NCBI GenBank assembly: GCA_016709545.1
Contig: JADJMO010000004.1
Coordinates: 561,724 to 625,723, forward strand
Reading direction: 5' to 3'
Source: Myxococcales bacterium
GTDB taxonomy: Bacteria; Myxococcota_A; Polyangia; Polyangiales; JADJMO01
Length of the DNA stretch: 64,000 bases
This document shows positions 31,426 through 41,539 of this stretch, piece by piece; position 1 is the first letter of the stretch; each line of letters starts with the position of its first letter. The notes under the pieces are model-generated. The model worked only from the letters and a program-made list of their open reading frames with translations. It was not told the origin of the DNA and did no database searches. Made by a program: the position numbers and the translations under genes.

Positions 31426-33561
31426 GTGGCCGAGGGACCTGCACAGAAACCGAGCCAGTCGCGGCTCGGAGCGATTCCGGGCGGTCGTGCGTTCGGGCCG
31501 TGGCTGCTCGTGGAGCGGCTCGCCATCGGGGGCACCGCCGACGTGTTCCTCGGTCGCCGCGTCGACGCCGCGCCCGACGCTCCGCTCGTCGTGGTCAAGC
31601 GCCTCTTGCCTTCGCTGCGCCACGACGCGACCGCCCGCGAGTCGTTCGTGGAGGAGGCCGCGCTGCACGCCAAGGTCGTGCACCCCAACGTCGTGCGCTG
31701 CCTCGAGTCCGGCGAGGTGGACGGCGAACCCTCCCTCGCGCTCGAGCACATCGCGGGCGTCGACCTGCACCGCGTGCTCGCGATCGGCCAGGCGCGTCGG
31801 CGCCCTCGCGCCGCCGCTCGCCGCGTTCCTCGCGCGCGAGATGCTGGCCGCGCTCGGCGCCGTGCACGCCGTGGGGATCGTCCACCGCGACGAGCCCTCC
31901 AACGTGTACCTGGGCCAGCGCGGCGAGGTGAAGCTCGGCGACTTCGGCATCGCCAGGTGGGCGCCGCCCGCGCGGCCGCGATCCGGGGGAAATATGCCTA
32001 CCTCGCGCCCGAGCAGGTGGCCTCGGAGGCCGTCGATCACCGCGCCGATCTGTTCGCCGTCGCCAACGTGCTCTGCGAGATGATGCTGGCGCGGCCGCTG
32101 TTCCCGGGCTCCGGGCAGCTCGCGGTGCTGCTCGCGATCCGCGACGTGCGCATCGACGCGCTCGAGCAGCCCTCGGCGATCCCCCCTGCCCTCGTCACGG
32201 TCCTGCGCCGCGCGCTCGCCCGCGCCCCCGAGGCCCGCTTCCCCGACGCGGCCGCGTTCGACGCCGCGCTCGGGCCGTGGGCCTGGCAAGAAGAGGTCAC
32301 CGCGCGTCGCGAGATCGAGAAGCTCGTGCGCTGGACCCGCGACGCCTCCACGGAGCTCCGCGCCGTCGGCGAGCACCCGGATCAGAAGGCGCCGCTCCTC
32401 TCGCTCGCGCCGCCGTCCTCGGTGCCGATCTCGCGCCTCGCCACGCCGGTGCAGCCGATCCCTTCGCTGTCGATGCCGCGCCCGGCGCTCGAGCTCGACT
32501 CCGATGCGTTCCACGTCCCCGCGCGCGATCCGGCCTCGTTCGTCGAGCCGAAGCCCACCGTCGTGGCGGCTTCCACCGCGCCGTTCACGCCGATCCCCTC
32601 GCGCGTGCGCACCACCGATGGGCGGCTCCTCGGCCCCTTCGCCTACGCGAAGCTGGTCGAGCTCGTGGCCACCGGCAAGCTCGGCGGCGCCGACGAGGTG
32701 GACTTCATGGGCACGGGCTTCGTCGCGCTCGCGGACATCGACGAGCTCGCCCGCCACCTCGCGCCGCGCAGCACGGTCACCCGCCAGCTCGAGGGACCGG
32801 GCACGCCCGACTGGCACGGCGTCGTGCAGGAGCCCTCCGACGACACCACGCTCCCGACGAGCACGAGCCTCGATCCCGGGGTCGCGCGCGCGCTCTCGTT
32901 CGTGGCCACGCGCCGCGCGACCGGCGTGCTCATCGCGCAGGAGCCGCGTCGTCGCAAGGAGATCTACTTCGTCAACGGCCGCATGTTCCACGCGGCGACG
33001 AGCGAGTCGAGCGAGCTCACCGGCGAGTACCTTGTCGCGCGCGGCCTGCTCGATCGCAGCGATCTCGACTTCGCGCTCGCCGTGTTGCCGCGCTTCGACG
33101 GCCGCCTCGGCGAGGCGTTGACCACGCTCGGCCTCGTCGAGCCCGTGAAGATGTTCCGCCTGCTCGAGGACCTCAACCGCGATCGCCTGCTCGATCTCTT
33201 CCGGTGGACCGAGGGCGAGCTCTCGTTCTACGACGGCGCGCAGCCCGGGAAGGTCGATTTCCCGCTCGATCTGCTGATCGGCCCCATCGTCGAGTCCGGC
33301 GTGGGCGGCGTGCTGTCCGACGCCGAGGCCGAGGGTCGCGCGAGCCGCTGGGGCAAGCGGCGCATCCAGCCCGCCGAGGCCACCTCGGGGCTGCACGACG
33401 CGGGCTGGTCGGCGGTCGTGCTGCACACGCTCGTCTGCACGCGCGGCGGAGTGGGCTACGGCTCGCTCGTGTCGGCGCTCTGCCACGATGGCCTGCGCCC
33501 CGCCGCCGCGGTCCGGGCCATCGAGACCGCCCGCCTCGCGCGCCTCCTCGAGTGGGCCTGA
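31426..33561 (+). CDS. Ser/Thr protein kinase with GYF-like and DUF4388-like domains, compensating frameshifts
   Basis: 711 residues. The kinase spans about 20-300: Lys in VVVKRLLPSLR, HRD in GIVHRDEPSNVYLG, DFG in LGDFGIAR and YAYLAPEQ. Catalytic residues are all present only if the frame shifts +1 near 31790 and back near 31958; these two indels hide 55 residues. A GYF-like region (LLGPFAYAKLVELVATGKLG) is at about 405-455. The C-terminus is a DUF4388/PATAN-like domain (EIYFVNGRMFHAATS, GEYLVARGLL). HRDEPSN is three bases short of the usual HRD-x-S-P-S-N. GTG start at 31426 follows the FHA genes by 46 bases. Probably a membrane-free signalling kinase read by the FHA proteins. Confidence 0.8.
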   Translation: MAEGPAQKPSQSRLGAIPGGRAFGPWLLVERLAIGGTADVFLGRRVDAAPDAPLVVVKRLLPSLRHDATARESFVEEAALHAKVVHPNVVRCLESGEVDGEPSLALEHIAGVDLHRVLAIGQARRRPRAAARRVPRARDAGRARRRARRGDRPPRRALQRVPGPARRGEARRLRHRQVGAARAAAIRGKYAYLAPEQVASEAVDHRADLFAVANVLCEMMLARPLFPGSGQLAVLLAIRDVRIDALEQPSAIPPALVTVLRRALARAPEARFPDAAAFDAALGPWAWQEEVTARREIEKLVRWTRDASTELRAVGEHPDQKAPLLSLAPPSSVPISRLATPVQPIPSLSMPRPALELDSDAFHVPARDPASFVEPKPTVVAASTAPFTPIPSRVRTTDGRLLGPFAYAKLVELVATGKLGGADEVDFMGTGFVALADIDELARHLAPRSTVTRQLEGPGTPDWHGVVQEPSDDTTLPTSTSLDPGVARALSFVATRRATGVLIAQEPRRRKEIYFVNGRMFHAATSESSELTGEYLVARGLLDRSDLDFALAVLPRFDGRLGEALTTLGLVEPVKMFRLLEDLNRDRLLDLFRWTEGELSFYDGAQPGKVDFPLDLLIGPIVESGVGGVLSDAEAEGRASRWGKRRIQPAEATSGLHDAGWSAVVLHTLVCTRGGVGYGSLVSALCHDGLRPAAAVRAIETARLARLLEWA

Positions 33562-33611
33562 GCGGAGGTCTCTTCACCGGGGCGCGTGCTTCGGCTACGT
33601 TGGCCGCTGCG

Positions 33612-34271
33612 ATGGAAGATCTCGGCGCCTCTCCCGATCCACGGTTGCTCGAGAAGTTCGGCCGGAGGTTCGTCGCGGGGGACGTCCTGTTCCGCGAGGG
33701 TGACGTCGGCAACGAGGCCTTCCTGCTGCAAGAGGGTCGGGTGCGTCTCTTGAAGCGGGTGCGCACCGTCGAGCGCTCGCTGATGGTGCTCAAGCCGGGC
33801 GATCTGTTCGGCGAGTCGGCGCTCGTGCCCGGCGCCACGCGCTCCTCGACGGCGGTCGCGCTCACCGACGGCATCGCCCTCGCGCTCGCCGAGTCCACGT
33901 TCCGCGCGCTCCTGCAGAACAACAGCGCGATCGCCGCGCGCGTGCTCACCCAGCTCGTGCGTCGCCTGCGCGACCTCGAGGATCAGATCGAGCTGATGAT
34001 GATCCGCGACACCCAGAGCAAGGTGGTGAGCGCGCTCCTCAAGCTCGCCGCGGGCCGCTCGGGCGCGGCGATCGGCGTCTCGCCGATGGACCTCTCGTCG
34101 CGCGTGGGCCTCGACATCGACACGGTCAAGCGCGCGGTCCAGCAGCTGCGCGACGGCGGCTACGTCCGCATCGCGGACGAGCGCCTCGAGATCCCCGACG
34201 CCGATGCGTTGCGCAAGCTGTACACGCTGCTCGGCGTCAAGGACGAGGTGGCGGGCGAACCTACTCGGTGA
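33612..34271 (+). CDS. Crp/FNR family transcriptional regulator
   Basis: 219 residues with an N-terminal cyclic-nucleotide-binding-like beta roll (FVAGDVLFREGDVGNEAFLL, GDLFGESALVPGATRSSTA) and a C-terminal winged helix-turn-helix (MDLSSRVGLDIDTVKRAVQQL). The phosphate-binding cassette keeps Glu and Arg at the usual places, so cAMP or cGMP binding is plausible but not certain. There are no Fe-S Cys of the FNR type. ATG at 33612 selected as the first Met before the conserved domain; it ends 11 bases inside the convergent BNR-repeat gene. It follows the kinase by 50 bases and completes the FHA-kinase-regulator cluster. Confidence 0.9.
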   Translation: MEDLGASPDPRLLEKFGRRFVAGDVLFREGDVGNEAFLLQEGRVRLLKRVRTVERSLMVLKPGDLFGESALVPGATRSSTAVALTDGIALALAESTFRALLQNNSAIAARVLTQLVRRLRDLEDQIELMMIRDTQSKVVSALLKLAAGRSGAAIGVSPMDLSSRVGLDIDTVKRAVQQLRDGGYVRIADERLEIPDADALRKLYTLLGVKDEVAGEPTR

Positions 34272-37200
34272 ACCCGTCCTTCTCGGTGAGCGACTCGGGC
34301 AACGGCCCCGCCGCCATCGTGCAGTTCATCGGACGCACCGAGATCTCGCTCCCCTTGCGGCGCGAGAGCACGGCGTGGGCGAGATCGTCGGCGGGCAGGT
34401 AGACGTCGAAGCTGCCGCCGTCGGCCCAGGTGCGATCGCTGGTCCACCCCGAGACGCAGGCGTTCTCGCCGTCGATCCGCACGATCTCGTCGCTCGTCGC
34501 CGCGACGAAGGACTTGCCGTCGTCGAGGGTGACGGTGACCGGGTGGCGCGAGCCCGCGACGTACGGGAGCACGAGGCGTGGCTTGCCGGCGCTGTCCTTG
34601 CCGCAGACCTTCTTGTCGTCGATGTCGGTCTGCAGGAGGGCCTGCGAGAGCTTCGGCGCGGCGCCGGGCTGCACGGAGAGGAAGACGGCGGCCGGGTCGT
34701 GCGACTCGGTGCGCGGCGTGAACATGAGGAGGCCCGGGTCGCCCGGTTCGCGCAGGTAGCGCGCCGAGCCGAGGCCCGGCGTCCACCCCGGCCACAGCGT
34801 GAGCGCGTCGCGCGTCCACTCGGCCTTGTCCTTGTCGAGCTTGGTCCACTGCTCGTAGAGGCCGCTCGAGCCGACGACGTAGTAGACGAACTTGCCCGCG
34901 GTCTTCTGCGCGTTGCGGAACGGCGCGAAGCTCGGGAGCTTGGCGGGCAGCGGGGTCGAGTCGACCTTGCCGCCCTTGCCGACGAAGTAGAGGGTCTGCG
35001 GCGTGTAGCCGGACACGGCGGCGAGCGTGAGGCCGCCGTCGTTGCCGATCGAGTACGCCTCGAGGTTGAGGCGCACCGGCATCTTGTCGATCTTCGCCTT
35101 GGCGACGGTGTTGGTCTTGGCGATCCACCACCCGAGCTCGACGGAGGTGGTCTCCTCCTCCTTCGGCTTGGCGTCCTTCTTCGGGTCCTTCTTCGGATCC
35201 TTCTTCTCGTCCTTCACGGGCGGCGGCGGCTGCGCGCCGGGCTTCTTGGTCACGACCGGCTTCGGCGCCGGGCCCTTCCAGCGCAGGGCGACGATGCCGC
35301 CCGGGACCGACGCGTACGTGAACCGCCACTCGTCGGCGATCGCCTTCTCGGCGGCCTTGAGCTTCTCCGGCTCCTTCTCCTGGGCGCGGGCAGCGCGGCG
35401 AGGAGGGTGACCTCCTTGACCTCGAGGCCCTGCTTGCCGCCCTGCTTGCCGACGAGGGCCTTGACCCCGCGGAGCTTGGGGTCGGGCAGCGTCATCGCCA
35501 TGCGCACGCCGTCGCCGCTGTCGGCGAGCAGCGCGTTGGAGTCGGCGTAGCCGACGAACGAGCTCCAGGAGCCCTCGGCCTTGCACGTGAACGGCGTGCG
35601 GTAGGCGGTCTTCTTGGGCGCGGGCGCCTCCTTCGGCGGCTTGGTCCAATCGCCGCCCGCCTTCGCGAGATCCCAGCCCACGCGGGCCGCGCGGAAGCCG
35701 AGCAGGCAGCCGTGGCTGCCGCACGCGAGCGCGCTGGTCTCGTCCTCGATCCCGGGGACCTGCGTCCAGCTCTTGCCGCCGTCGAAGGTCTCGTAGCCCT
35801 TGCCGCCACCGCCGACGCCGAACCCGCGCAGACCCGCGAACGAGAGCGCGTTCACCGGCGGGAGCGCGCCAGCGACGACCGTCTTGCCGTCGTCGGGCGT
35901 GGAGGCGAGGAACCAGCTGCCTTCGTAGGCGATCGCCGCGGCGGCGAGGTTGCCCGAGGCGTCGATGGCGAGCGCACCGCGGCGCTTCACGAACTGCAGA
36001 CCGGGGTCGATGTCGACGACCTCGGCGCCCGGGAACAGCTGGCGCTCGAACGTGCGTCCGCTGTCGTGCGACGTGAAGACGAAGGCCTTGCGACCGTCGT
36101 CCGAGTCGGAGGTGCCGACCGCGTAGACCGAGCCGGCCTTGCCGAAGCCCATCGCGTAGAAGCTCGGGATGCCGTCGACCTTGATGTCGACGAACTCGCT
36201 CGCGCCGCCGGGGCGGACGACGCCGTGGCCGGTGCAGGTCGCGGCGCCGACGAGGCAGGCGCCCTTGAACACGAGGGTGCCGTCCGGGCCGAGCCACATG
36301 CGCTCGTCGGGGCGGCCGCCGTAGGCGAGCTTGCCGTCCTTCTTCCAGCTCGCGCCGCCGTCGTCGCTGCGGTGCAGCTCGATGGCGCCGTAGGAGGAAG
36401 ACGGACCGTCGTCCCCGCCGCCCTCGGCCTCCATCGCGCCCGAGTCGGAGTTCTCGCACGCGACCACGATGGTGTTGCCAGCGGCCGCGAGCTTCGCGTT
36501 CGACGAGCACGGGAAGCGCTGGAGGACCTTCTGGGTCGCCGGCTTGCCGAGCTCCTCGACGTAGACGCTGATGCCGCCCGGCGCGCCGGTGTCGTCACCG
36601 TCGTTCCAGATGAGCTCGTAGTGCTTGTTGGCGGTCACCGCGCCCGTGCCGTTGGCGACCGACTCGGCCCACGCGGTGTTGGGGTGACCGGGGAACGTGA
36701 GCTCGATCGACTCGACCGGCGGGGCGCTGCCCTTCTCGAACTTCGCCACGTCGCGCTTGAGCTCGAACCAGCCCTCGGCGTTCTGGAGGTACACTCCCGT
36801 CTCGGTGGCAGACAGCCGCGGGTTGGCCGCGTGCGGCGCCGCGGCCTCGTTCCAGGTGACGCCGTCGTCGCTCGTGAAGAGCAGGCGCTGCGGCGCGAAC
36901 AGGGCCGCCCCGACCCCACCGGGGTTCATGACGACCCGGACGAGGACGCCTGGAGCTTTCGGGAGCTTGACGGGCGCCCAGGTGAGGCCGCCGTCGACCG
37001 AGCGGACGATCTCCTTGCCGGCGCGGATCGCGACGAAGGCGTCCTTGCCGACGTCGATCGAGGACAGGCGCGGAGGCGGTGGGCGCCGCGGGCCGAGCGT
37101 GCCGAGCGGGGTGGGCGCCGTGTAGACCGCGCCGCTGGTCGTGAGGAACAGGAAGCCGTCGTTGGTCTTCTTGGCCGCGACGATCTCCTCGCTCGCGAAC

Positions 37201-37463
37201 GTGGTCGCGTGCGCGGGCGGCTTCGCCTCGCTCTCCTTGAGCCAGCGCTCGCCGTTGCGTCCGAAGTAGAGGATTCCCTCCTTGCCGAGGTCGACCCGAC
37301 CGGTGAGCTCCGAGCTGCGCAGCGCCCAGCGCGAAGGGGTCTCGACCGGCGGGCCGGCGTCGGCCTTCTTCACCGGCGGAGGCGTCGGGGGCTTGGGCTG
37401 GGGCGCAGGGCCACAGCCGACGAGCACGAGCAGAGCGAGCGAGGAGAGCTGCCGGACACGCAT
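34261..37463 (-). CDS. BNR/Asp-box beta-propeller lipoprotein, one frameshift
   Basis: About 1067 residues. Signal peptide MRVRQLSSLALLVLVGCG gives a lipid anchor. Asp-box type motifs recur: VDGGLTWAPV, SDDGVTWNEA, DGGASWKKDG, SHDSGRTFER and FDGGKSWTQV, roughly 60-110 residues apart, the mark of sialidase-fold or VPS10-like propellers. A Lys/Pro-rich spacer (about residue 770) separates a second, less repetitive propeller half. No Arg-triad of true sialidases is evident, so I call it a binding or structural propeller. One base is missing around 35383-35389. ATG 37463 is chosen for the signal; ATG at 37475 also in frame. Confidence 0.75.
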
Positions 37464-37511
37464 GGTGGCCGGCATCCTAGAAGGTTTCGGGGAAAGTGGG
37501 GCCTCTGAGCT

Positions 37512-37934
37512 TCAGGCCACCCACTCGGCCTTGCGGGAGGTGCGGACGGCGAGGAGGTGGCGCCCGTCGGCGGCGCGTGGCGCGAGGGTGACCCCCTGAC
37601 CACGCCCCTGCTTGTTGGGGCGGAAGAATGCCGTCAGCGCGTACGTGCGCTCGTCGTTCTCGAGGACGATCCGCTCGCGCGCCTCGTCGATGCGCACGCG
37701 ATAGCTACCGGGATCGACGTGACGACCCGCGATGGCGATCGGGCGCAGGCCCTCGATCACCAGGAGCAGCTCCTCGCTCTCGAAGCCGCCGGTCTGCGTG
37801 GTCGGCCGCGCGACGCGCCACGTTCCAGAAGGAGCCGTGCGCGCACCCTGACCGAAGCCGAGGGCTTCGCCGAGAGCATCCCCGAGAGCGTCCCCGAGAG
37901 CGTCCAGCGTGGTGAGTTCGTGCGCGTAGTTCAT
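37512..37934 (-). CDS. Small protein of unknown function with Leu-Gly-Asp-Ala repeats
   Basis: 140 residues starting MNYAHELTTLD at ATG 37934. Residues 10-30 are a low-complexity LGDALGDALGEALG stretch whose DNA is a tandem repeat (CATCCCCGAGAGCGTCCCC type), likely prone to slippage. The rest is a compact mixed domain (LLLVIEGLRPIAIAGRHV, RVRIDEARERIVLENDER) with no known family. No signal peptide. The next 400 bases are non-coding. Confidence 0.65.
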   Translation of the reverse strand: MNYAHELTTLDALGDALGDALGEALGFGQGARTAPSGTWRVARPTTQTGGFESEELLLVIEGLRPIAIAGRHVDPGSYRVRIDEARERIVLENDERTYALTAFFRPNKQGRGQGVTLAPRAADGRHLLAVRTSRKAEWVA

Positions 37935-38280
37935 GGCGTCGTCCTTCTTCGACCAACGAGGTGCAAGGGATGTTCCCGACATTCGATCACGGTTTGTTCC
38001 GTGGTTTGGGTACGCGGAGCGCGTCGGGAAGATCTCGAACCGTCACTGGACCAACGGTGGACCGTGCGTGGGATTACAGCTCACGGTCGGAGAGTGCGGT
38101 CGCACAGGAGGACGGGGCTGGTCCGGATTTGTCGCACGCAACCCTGCAAAACAGCAGCACGACTTCTTCGCCATACCCCCCTCGGGTCTGGCAGCGGCGT
38201 CATGGCACACGCATCCTGGCGTGGACGCTGAATCTCCTACGCAGGCCGCGCAACGCGCTTCGCACGGGTGAATACCGGGT
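37935..38280. other. Long non-coding upstream region of the propeller operon
   Basis: About 346 bases with no gene on either strand. It ends at the sigma-54 promoter (38281-38296), so it is the natural place for an enhancer-binding-protein site. One short palindrome is visible (GTGCGGTCGCAC at 38094-38105). I see no repeated long motif. Confidence 0.6.
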
Positions 38281-38296
38281 TGGCACCCTCGTTGCT
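38281..38296 (+). promoter_or_regulatory. Near-perfect sigma-54 promoter (-24/-12)
   Basis: TGGCAC (38281-38286), 5 bases, TTGCT (38292-38296). This equals the consensus TGGCAC-N5-TTGC(A/T). The GG is at 38282-38283 and GC at 38294-38295, correct spacing. Predicted start near 38307. A Shine-Dalgarno GGGAGG lies at 38325-38330 and ATG at 38335, leaving a short leader. I scanned for other TGGCAC-N5-TTGC matches in the window and found none. Confidence 0.85.
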
Positions 38297-38334
38297 GAAG
38301 GGCCGTCACACCTTTCTTCCTTTCGGGAGGCAAC

Positions 38335-39933
38335 ATGAGACGAACCATCGGGATCCTCGTCGGGGTCCTCGGCGCAGGTGCGCTCTTCGCGGGCTGCGGG
38401 GCGTCCGCGGACTCGGCGGCGCCCTCCGGCGACTATCGCAGCGACGCGGGCACCGCGACCGACACGGGCAGCTTCTACGACACCGGGACGCCACCTCCCG
38501 TCGACACGGGGCCTCCCCCCGAAAAGGAGGTGGAGTCCTCGTACCGCTCGCCGGTCGCCACTGGGCGCACGGTGTGGATCGCGAACCCGAAGAGCGGTCG
38601 CGTCGCGTTCGTGGACGCGACCACGCTCGACGCCAAGGTGGTCGAGGCGGGCAACGGCCCGACCTTCATGGCCGCGGTGCCCGGGGGAGACGACGTGGCG
38701 CTCGTGCTCAACGTGCTGAGCGACGACGCGACGATGTTCCGGCGGACGGACGTGGGCATGGACGTCAAGACGTTCAAGACCCACCACGCCGCGAATGCTT
38801 GGGGCGTCTCGGGTGACGGCCACTGGGCGATCGCCTGGACCGATGTGAAGGCCGTCACCACTCCCTACGGCAAGACCGTCGGCTTCCAGGACCTCACGGT
38901 GATCGACCTCTCGGCCAAGGGTGGCCCGCCGATCATCCTCGCGGTCGGCTACCGGCCGGTCTCGGTCGGCTTCACCAAGGACGGCAAGCGCGCCTTCGCG
39001 GTGACCCAGGACGGCGTCTCGATCATCGATCTGTTCGCGCCGGGCGGGCCGCTGGTCGTCAAGAACGTGCCGATCTCCGACGACCCGCTGGCAGACCCGG
39101 GCACGCGCGACGTCTCGGTCACGCCCGACGGCGCGTACGCGCTCATCCGGCGGGACGGCGACGCGGCCGTCACGATCGTCTCGCTCGAGACCGAGGTGCG
39201 CACCAAGGTGACGCTCTCGGGTCCGGTGACCGACCTCGATCTGGTCGAGGACGGGAGCAAGGCCATCGCCGTCGTCCGCGAGAAGGCCGAGGTGTTCGTG
39301 CTGCCCATCCCCGGCATCGCCACCAAGCCCACCGAGTTCGCCAGCGTGACCATCACCGGTGAGACCGTGGGCTCGGTCTCCATCGCGGGGGGCGGCGCGA
39401 GCGCGGTCCTCTACACGAACGCCGTCGCCGCCGAGCGCTTCACGGTGCTCCGCCTCGACACGACCCCGCTCAGCTACCGCGTGCAGAAGCTCTACGCGCC
39501 GGTGCTCGGCGTGTTCCCGACCGGCGACGCGCAGGCCGCGGTGGTCCTCCACGACAAGACCGCCCCCAAGGCCGGCGCCTTCAGCCTGGTGCCCATCTCC
39601 ACCGGCCTCCCCGCGAAGATCGTCGGGACCGACGCGCCGCTGACCGCCGTGGCGCTCGCCAAGGCCGGCGACCGCGCGATCCTCACCGAGCGCGACGACG
39701 CCAAGGCGATCTACGGCGCCTACCTCGCGCGCTTCCCCTCGCTCTCGGTCGACCGCTTCCCGCTCGCGAGCCCGCCGATCGCGGCCGGGGTCGTCGAGGG
39801 GTCGCGTCGGGCGTGGATCGCCCAGCAACACACCGAAGGTCGCATCACCTTCATCGACCTCGAGAAGGGTGAGGCCCGCACGCTCACCGGGTTCGAGCTT
39901 TCGGCGCGCGTCGTCGACGGGAGCAAGCCATGA
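38335..39933 (+). CDS. Propeller-type lipoprotein, first gene of operon
   Basis: 532 residues. Signal peptide MRRTIGILVGVLGAGALFAGCG and an Asp-Thr-Gly-rich linker (TATDTGSFYDTG, VDTGPPP). The rest reads as repeated WD-like/YVTN-type beta sheets (TVWIANPKSGRVAFVDATTL, YALIRRDGDAAVTIVSLE, RAFAVTQDGVSIIDLFAPGG), each with a short hydrophobic strand followed by polar turns, consistent with a beta-propeller of seven or so blades. No catalytic motif. SD GGGAGG (38325-38330), ATG at 38335. The stop overlaps the next start (ATGA). Likely outer surface or periplasmic, and expressed from the sigma-54 promoter. Confidence 0.8.
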   Translation: MRRTIGILVGVLGAGALFAGCGASADSAAPSGDYRSDAGTATDTGSFYDTGTPPPVDTGPPPEKEVESSYRSPVATGRTVWIANPKSGRVAFVDATTLDAKVVEAGNGPTFMAAVPGGDDVALVLNVLSDDATMFRRTDVGMDVKTFKTHHAANAWGVSGDGHWAIAWTDVKAVTTPYGKTVGFQDLTVIDLSAKGGPPIILAVGYRPVSVGFTKDGKRAFAVTQDGVSIIDLFAPGGPLVVKNVPISDDPLADPGTRDVSVTPDGAYALIRRDGDAAVTIVSLETEVRTKVTLSGPVTDLDLVEDGSKAIAVVREKAEVFVLPIPGIATKPTEFASVTITGETVGSVSIAGGGASAVLYTNAVAAERFTVLRLDTTPLSYRVQKLYAPVLGVFPTGDAQAAVVLHDKTAPKAGAFSLVPISTGLPAKIVGTDAPLTAVALAKAGDRAILTERDDAKAIYGAYLARFPSLSVDRFPLASPPIAAGVVEGSRRAWIAQQHTEGRITFIDLEKGEARTLTGFELSARVVDGSKP

Positions 39934-41539
39934 AGACTGGTATTCCTGGGCTCACCGCCCTCGCCCTGCTCGCCCTCCCGCTGGCCGCCTGCGGCGCCCG
40001 CGACAGCCACTGGGACACGCCGGTCAGCGAGTCCTCCTACGCCGCCGCGCGCACCGTCGGTCTCACCGGCTCGGTCGGGGTCGTCGACGACCTCGAGCAC
40101 CGCGTGCTGCTCCTGACGCCGCGCCTCGACCAGGAGCTCGACCGCCTGTTCGTGCCGATCGGGAAGAAGGTCCAGATGGCCCTGCCGTCGACCGACCTCT
40201 CGCGCATGTTCGTGCTGTCGGCCGGCGACGTCCCGCGCCGCACCGAGCGTGACCAGCGCGCCTCGCTCACCGTGATCGAGGGCAGCGGGGGAGAAGCGCG
40301 GCACCTCGCGGCGCTACGAGCTCGCCGCGCCCAAGAGCGGGATCGCGCTCGACCCGCTCGGCAAGTGGGTCGCGCTCTACGCGAGCGGCACCGAGGCGTT
40401 CGTCGAGAACCCCAACGAGATCGTGCTCGTCGACCTCGAGAGCCCGCCCGGCGCCGACAACCCCGTCACCACCACGCTGCGCAGCTTCGGCGGCAAGCCG
40501 CAGAAGGTGACGTTCTCGCCCACGCTGAACCTGCCCGAGGGGCCACGCCGTCTGCTCGTCGTGCAGACCGAGCTGGACGTCTCGATCGTCGACCTCGATC
40601 ACGCGCGCAAGAACCCGCGACCCGAGGTCACCGTGCGCCTCTCGGACAGCACCTCGACCAAGATCATCCAGCCCGCCCAGGTGGTCTTCGACGACGGCGA
40701 CACCACGCGCAACGACGACGCGCGCATCGGCATCCGGCTCGCCAACGACGCCAACGTCGTGACCCCTCGAGCTCGCCAAGCGCACGACCGTCTCGGGTGA
40801 GAACGACTTCTCGCCCAAGATCAACCTCACCGACGTGGGGGGCTACGCGAGCGACATCGCGTTCGTGCGCACCGACGGCGGCCTGCGCCTCGCGGCCCTC
40901 GTGCCGACGCTCAAGAGCGCCGTGCTCGTGGAGACCGAGACGAGCCTGACGACCCAGGTGCCCCTGCCGGCGCCGTACTCGCGCATGTCGCTCATCACCG
41001 ACGTCGTGAGCAGCGGCACGCCCACCGACGTGGCCCTGCTCTGGAGCGGCGTGGGCGCAGGCGGCGTCGCGTTCTGGCAGCTCGGCAAGACGAGCGGCAC
41101 GCCGTACCGCAGCGTGGAGGTGGTGAGCCTGCCGTCGACGGTCAGCAGCGTGCAGGACCTCCCGAAGCCGCGCAACGAGCTGAAGGTGCTCTCGATGGGC
41201 TCGAACTCGTTCTACGTGCTCGACCTCGCGTCGCGCACGGCGGCGCCGCTGCTCACCCAGAGCTCGGCCACCATCGTGCCGTCGCCCGACGGCGGGCGCA
41301 TGTGGGCGTACTCGCAGGGGGGCACCAAGCTCTCGGCGGTGAGTCTCCCGCGGCTGCACCCGATCCAGCTGGTCATCGATCGCCCGATCGCCGCCGCCTA
41401 CGAGGTGGCGCGACCGGAGGGAGGCCGCGCGCTCGTCACCCTGCACACGCAGGGCTCGTTCGGCGCGACCGTGTTCGACGCCGACGCGCCCGACGCGGGC
41501 TCGCGGCTGTTCTCGGGCCTCTTGCTGGAGAAGCCGTGA
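39930..41539 (+). CDS. Propeller-type lipoprotein, second of operon, two frameshifts
   Basis: About 535 residues, similar in size and style to the first. Signal MKTGIPGLTALALLALPLAACG, then blades such as VGVVDDLEHRVLLLTPRL, VLVDLESPPGADNPVTTTLR and YVLDLASRTAAPLLTQSS. Extra bases near 40283-40288 (GGGGG run) and 40763-40766 (CCCC run) put the middle in another frame; removing them gives VIEGSGGEKRGTSRRYELAAPK and NVVTLELAKRTTVSGEND. Start overlaps the first gene by ATGA, stop overlaps the next start by TGATG, so all three are coupled. Paralogy with the first gene is possible on architecture, though not proven. Confidence 0.75.

Noticed and set aside
38094..38105. Palindrome GTGCGGTCGCAC as an activator site
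   Set aside because: Short, single occurrence; kept only as a note in the upstream region.
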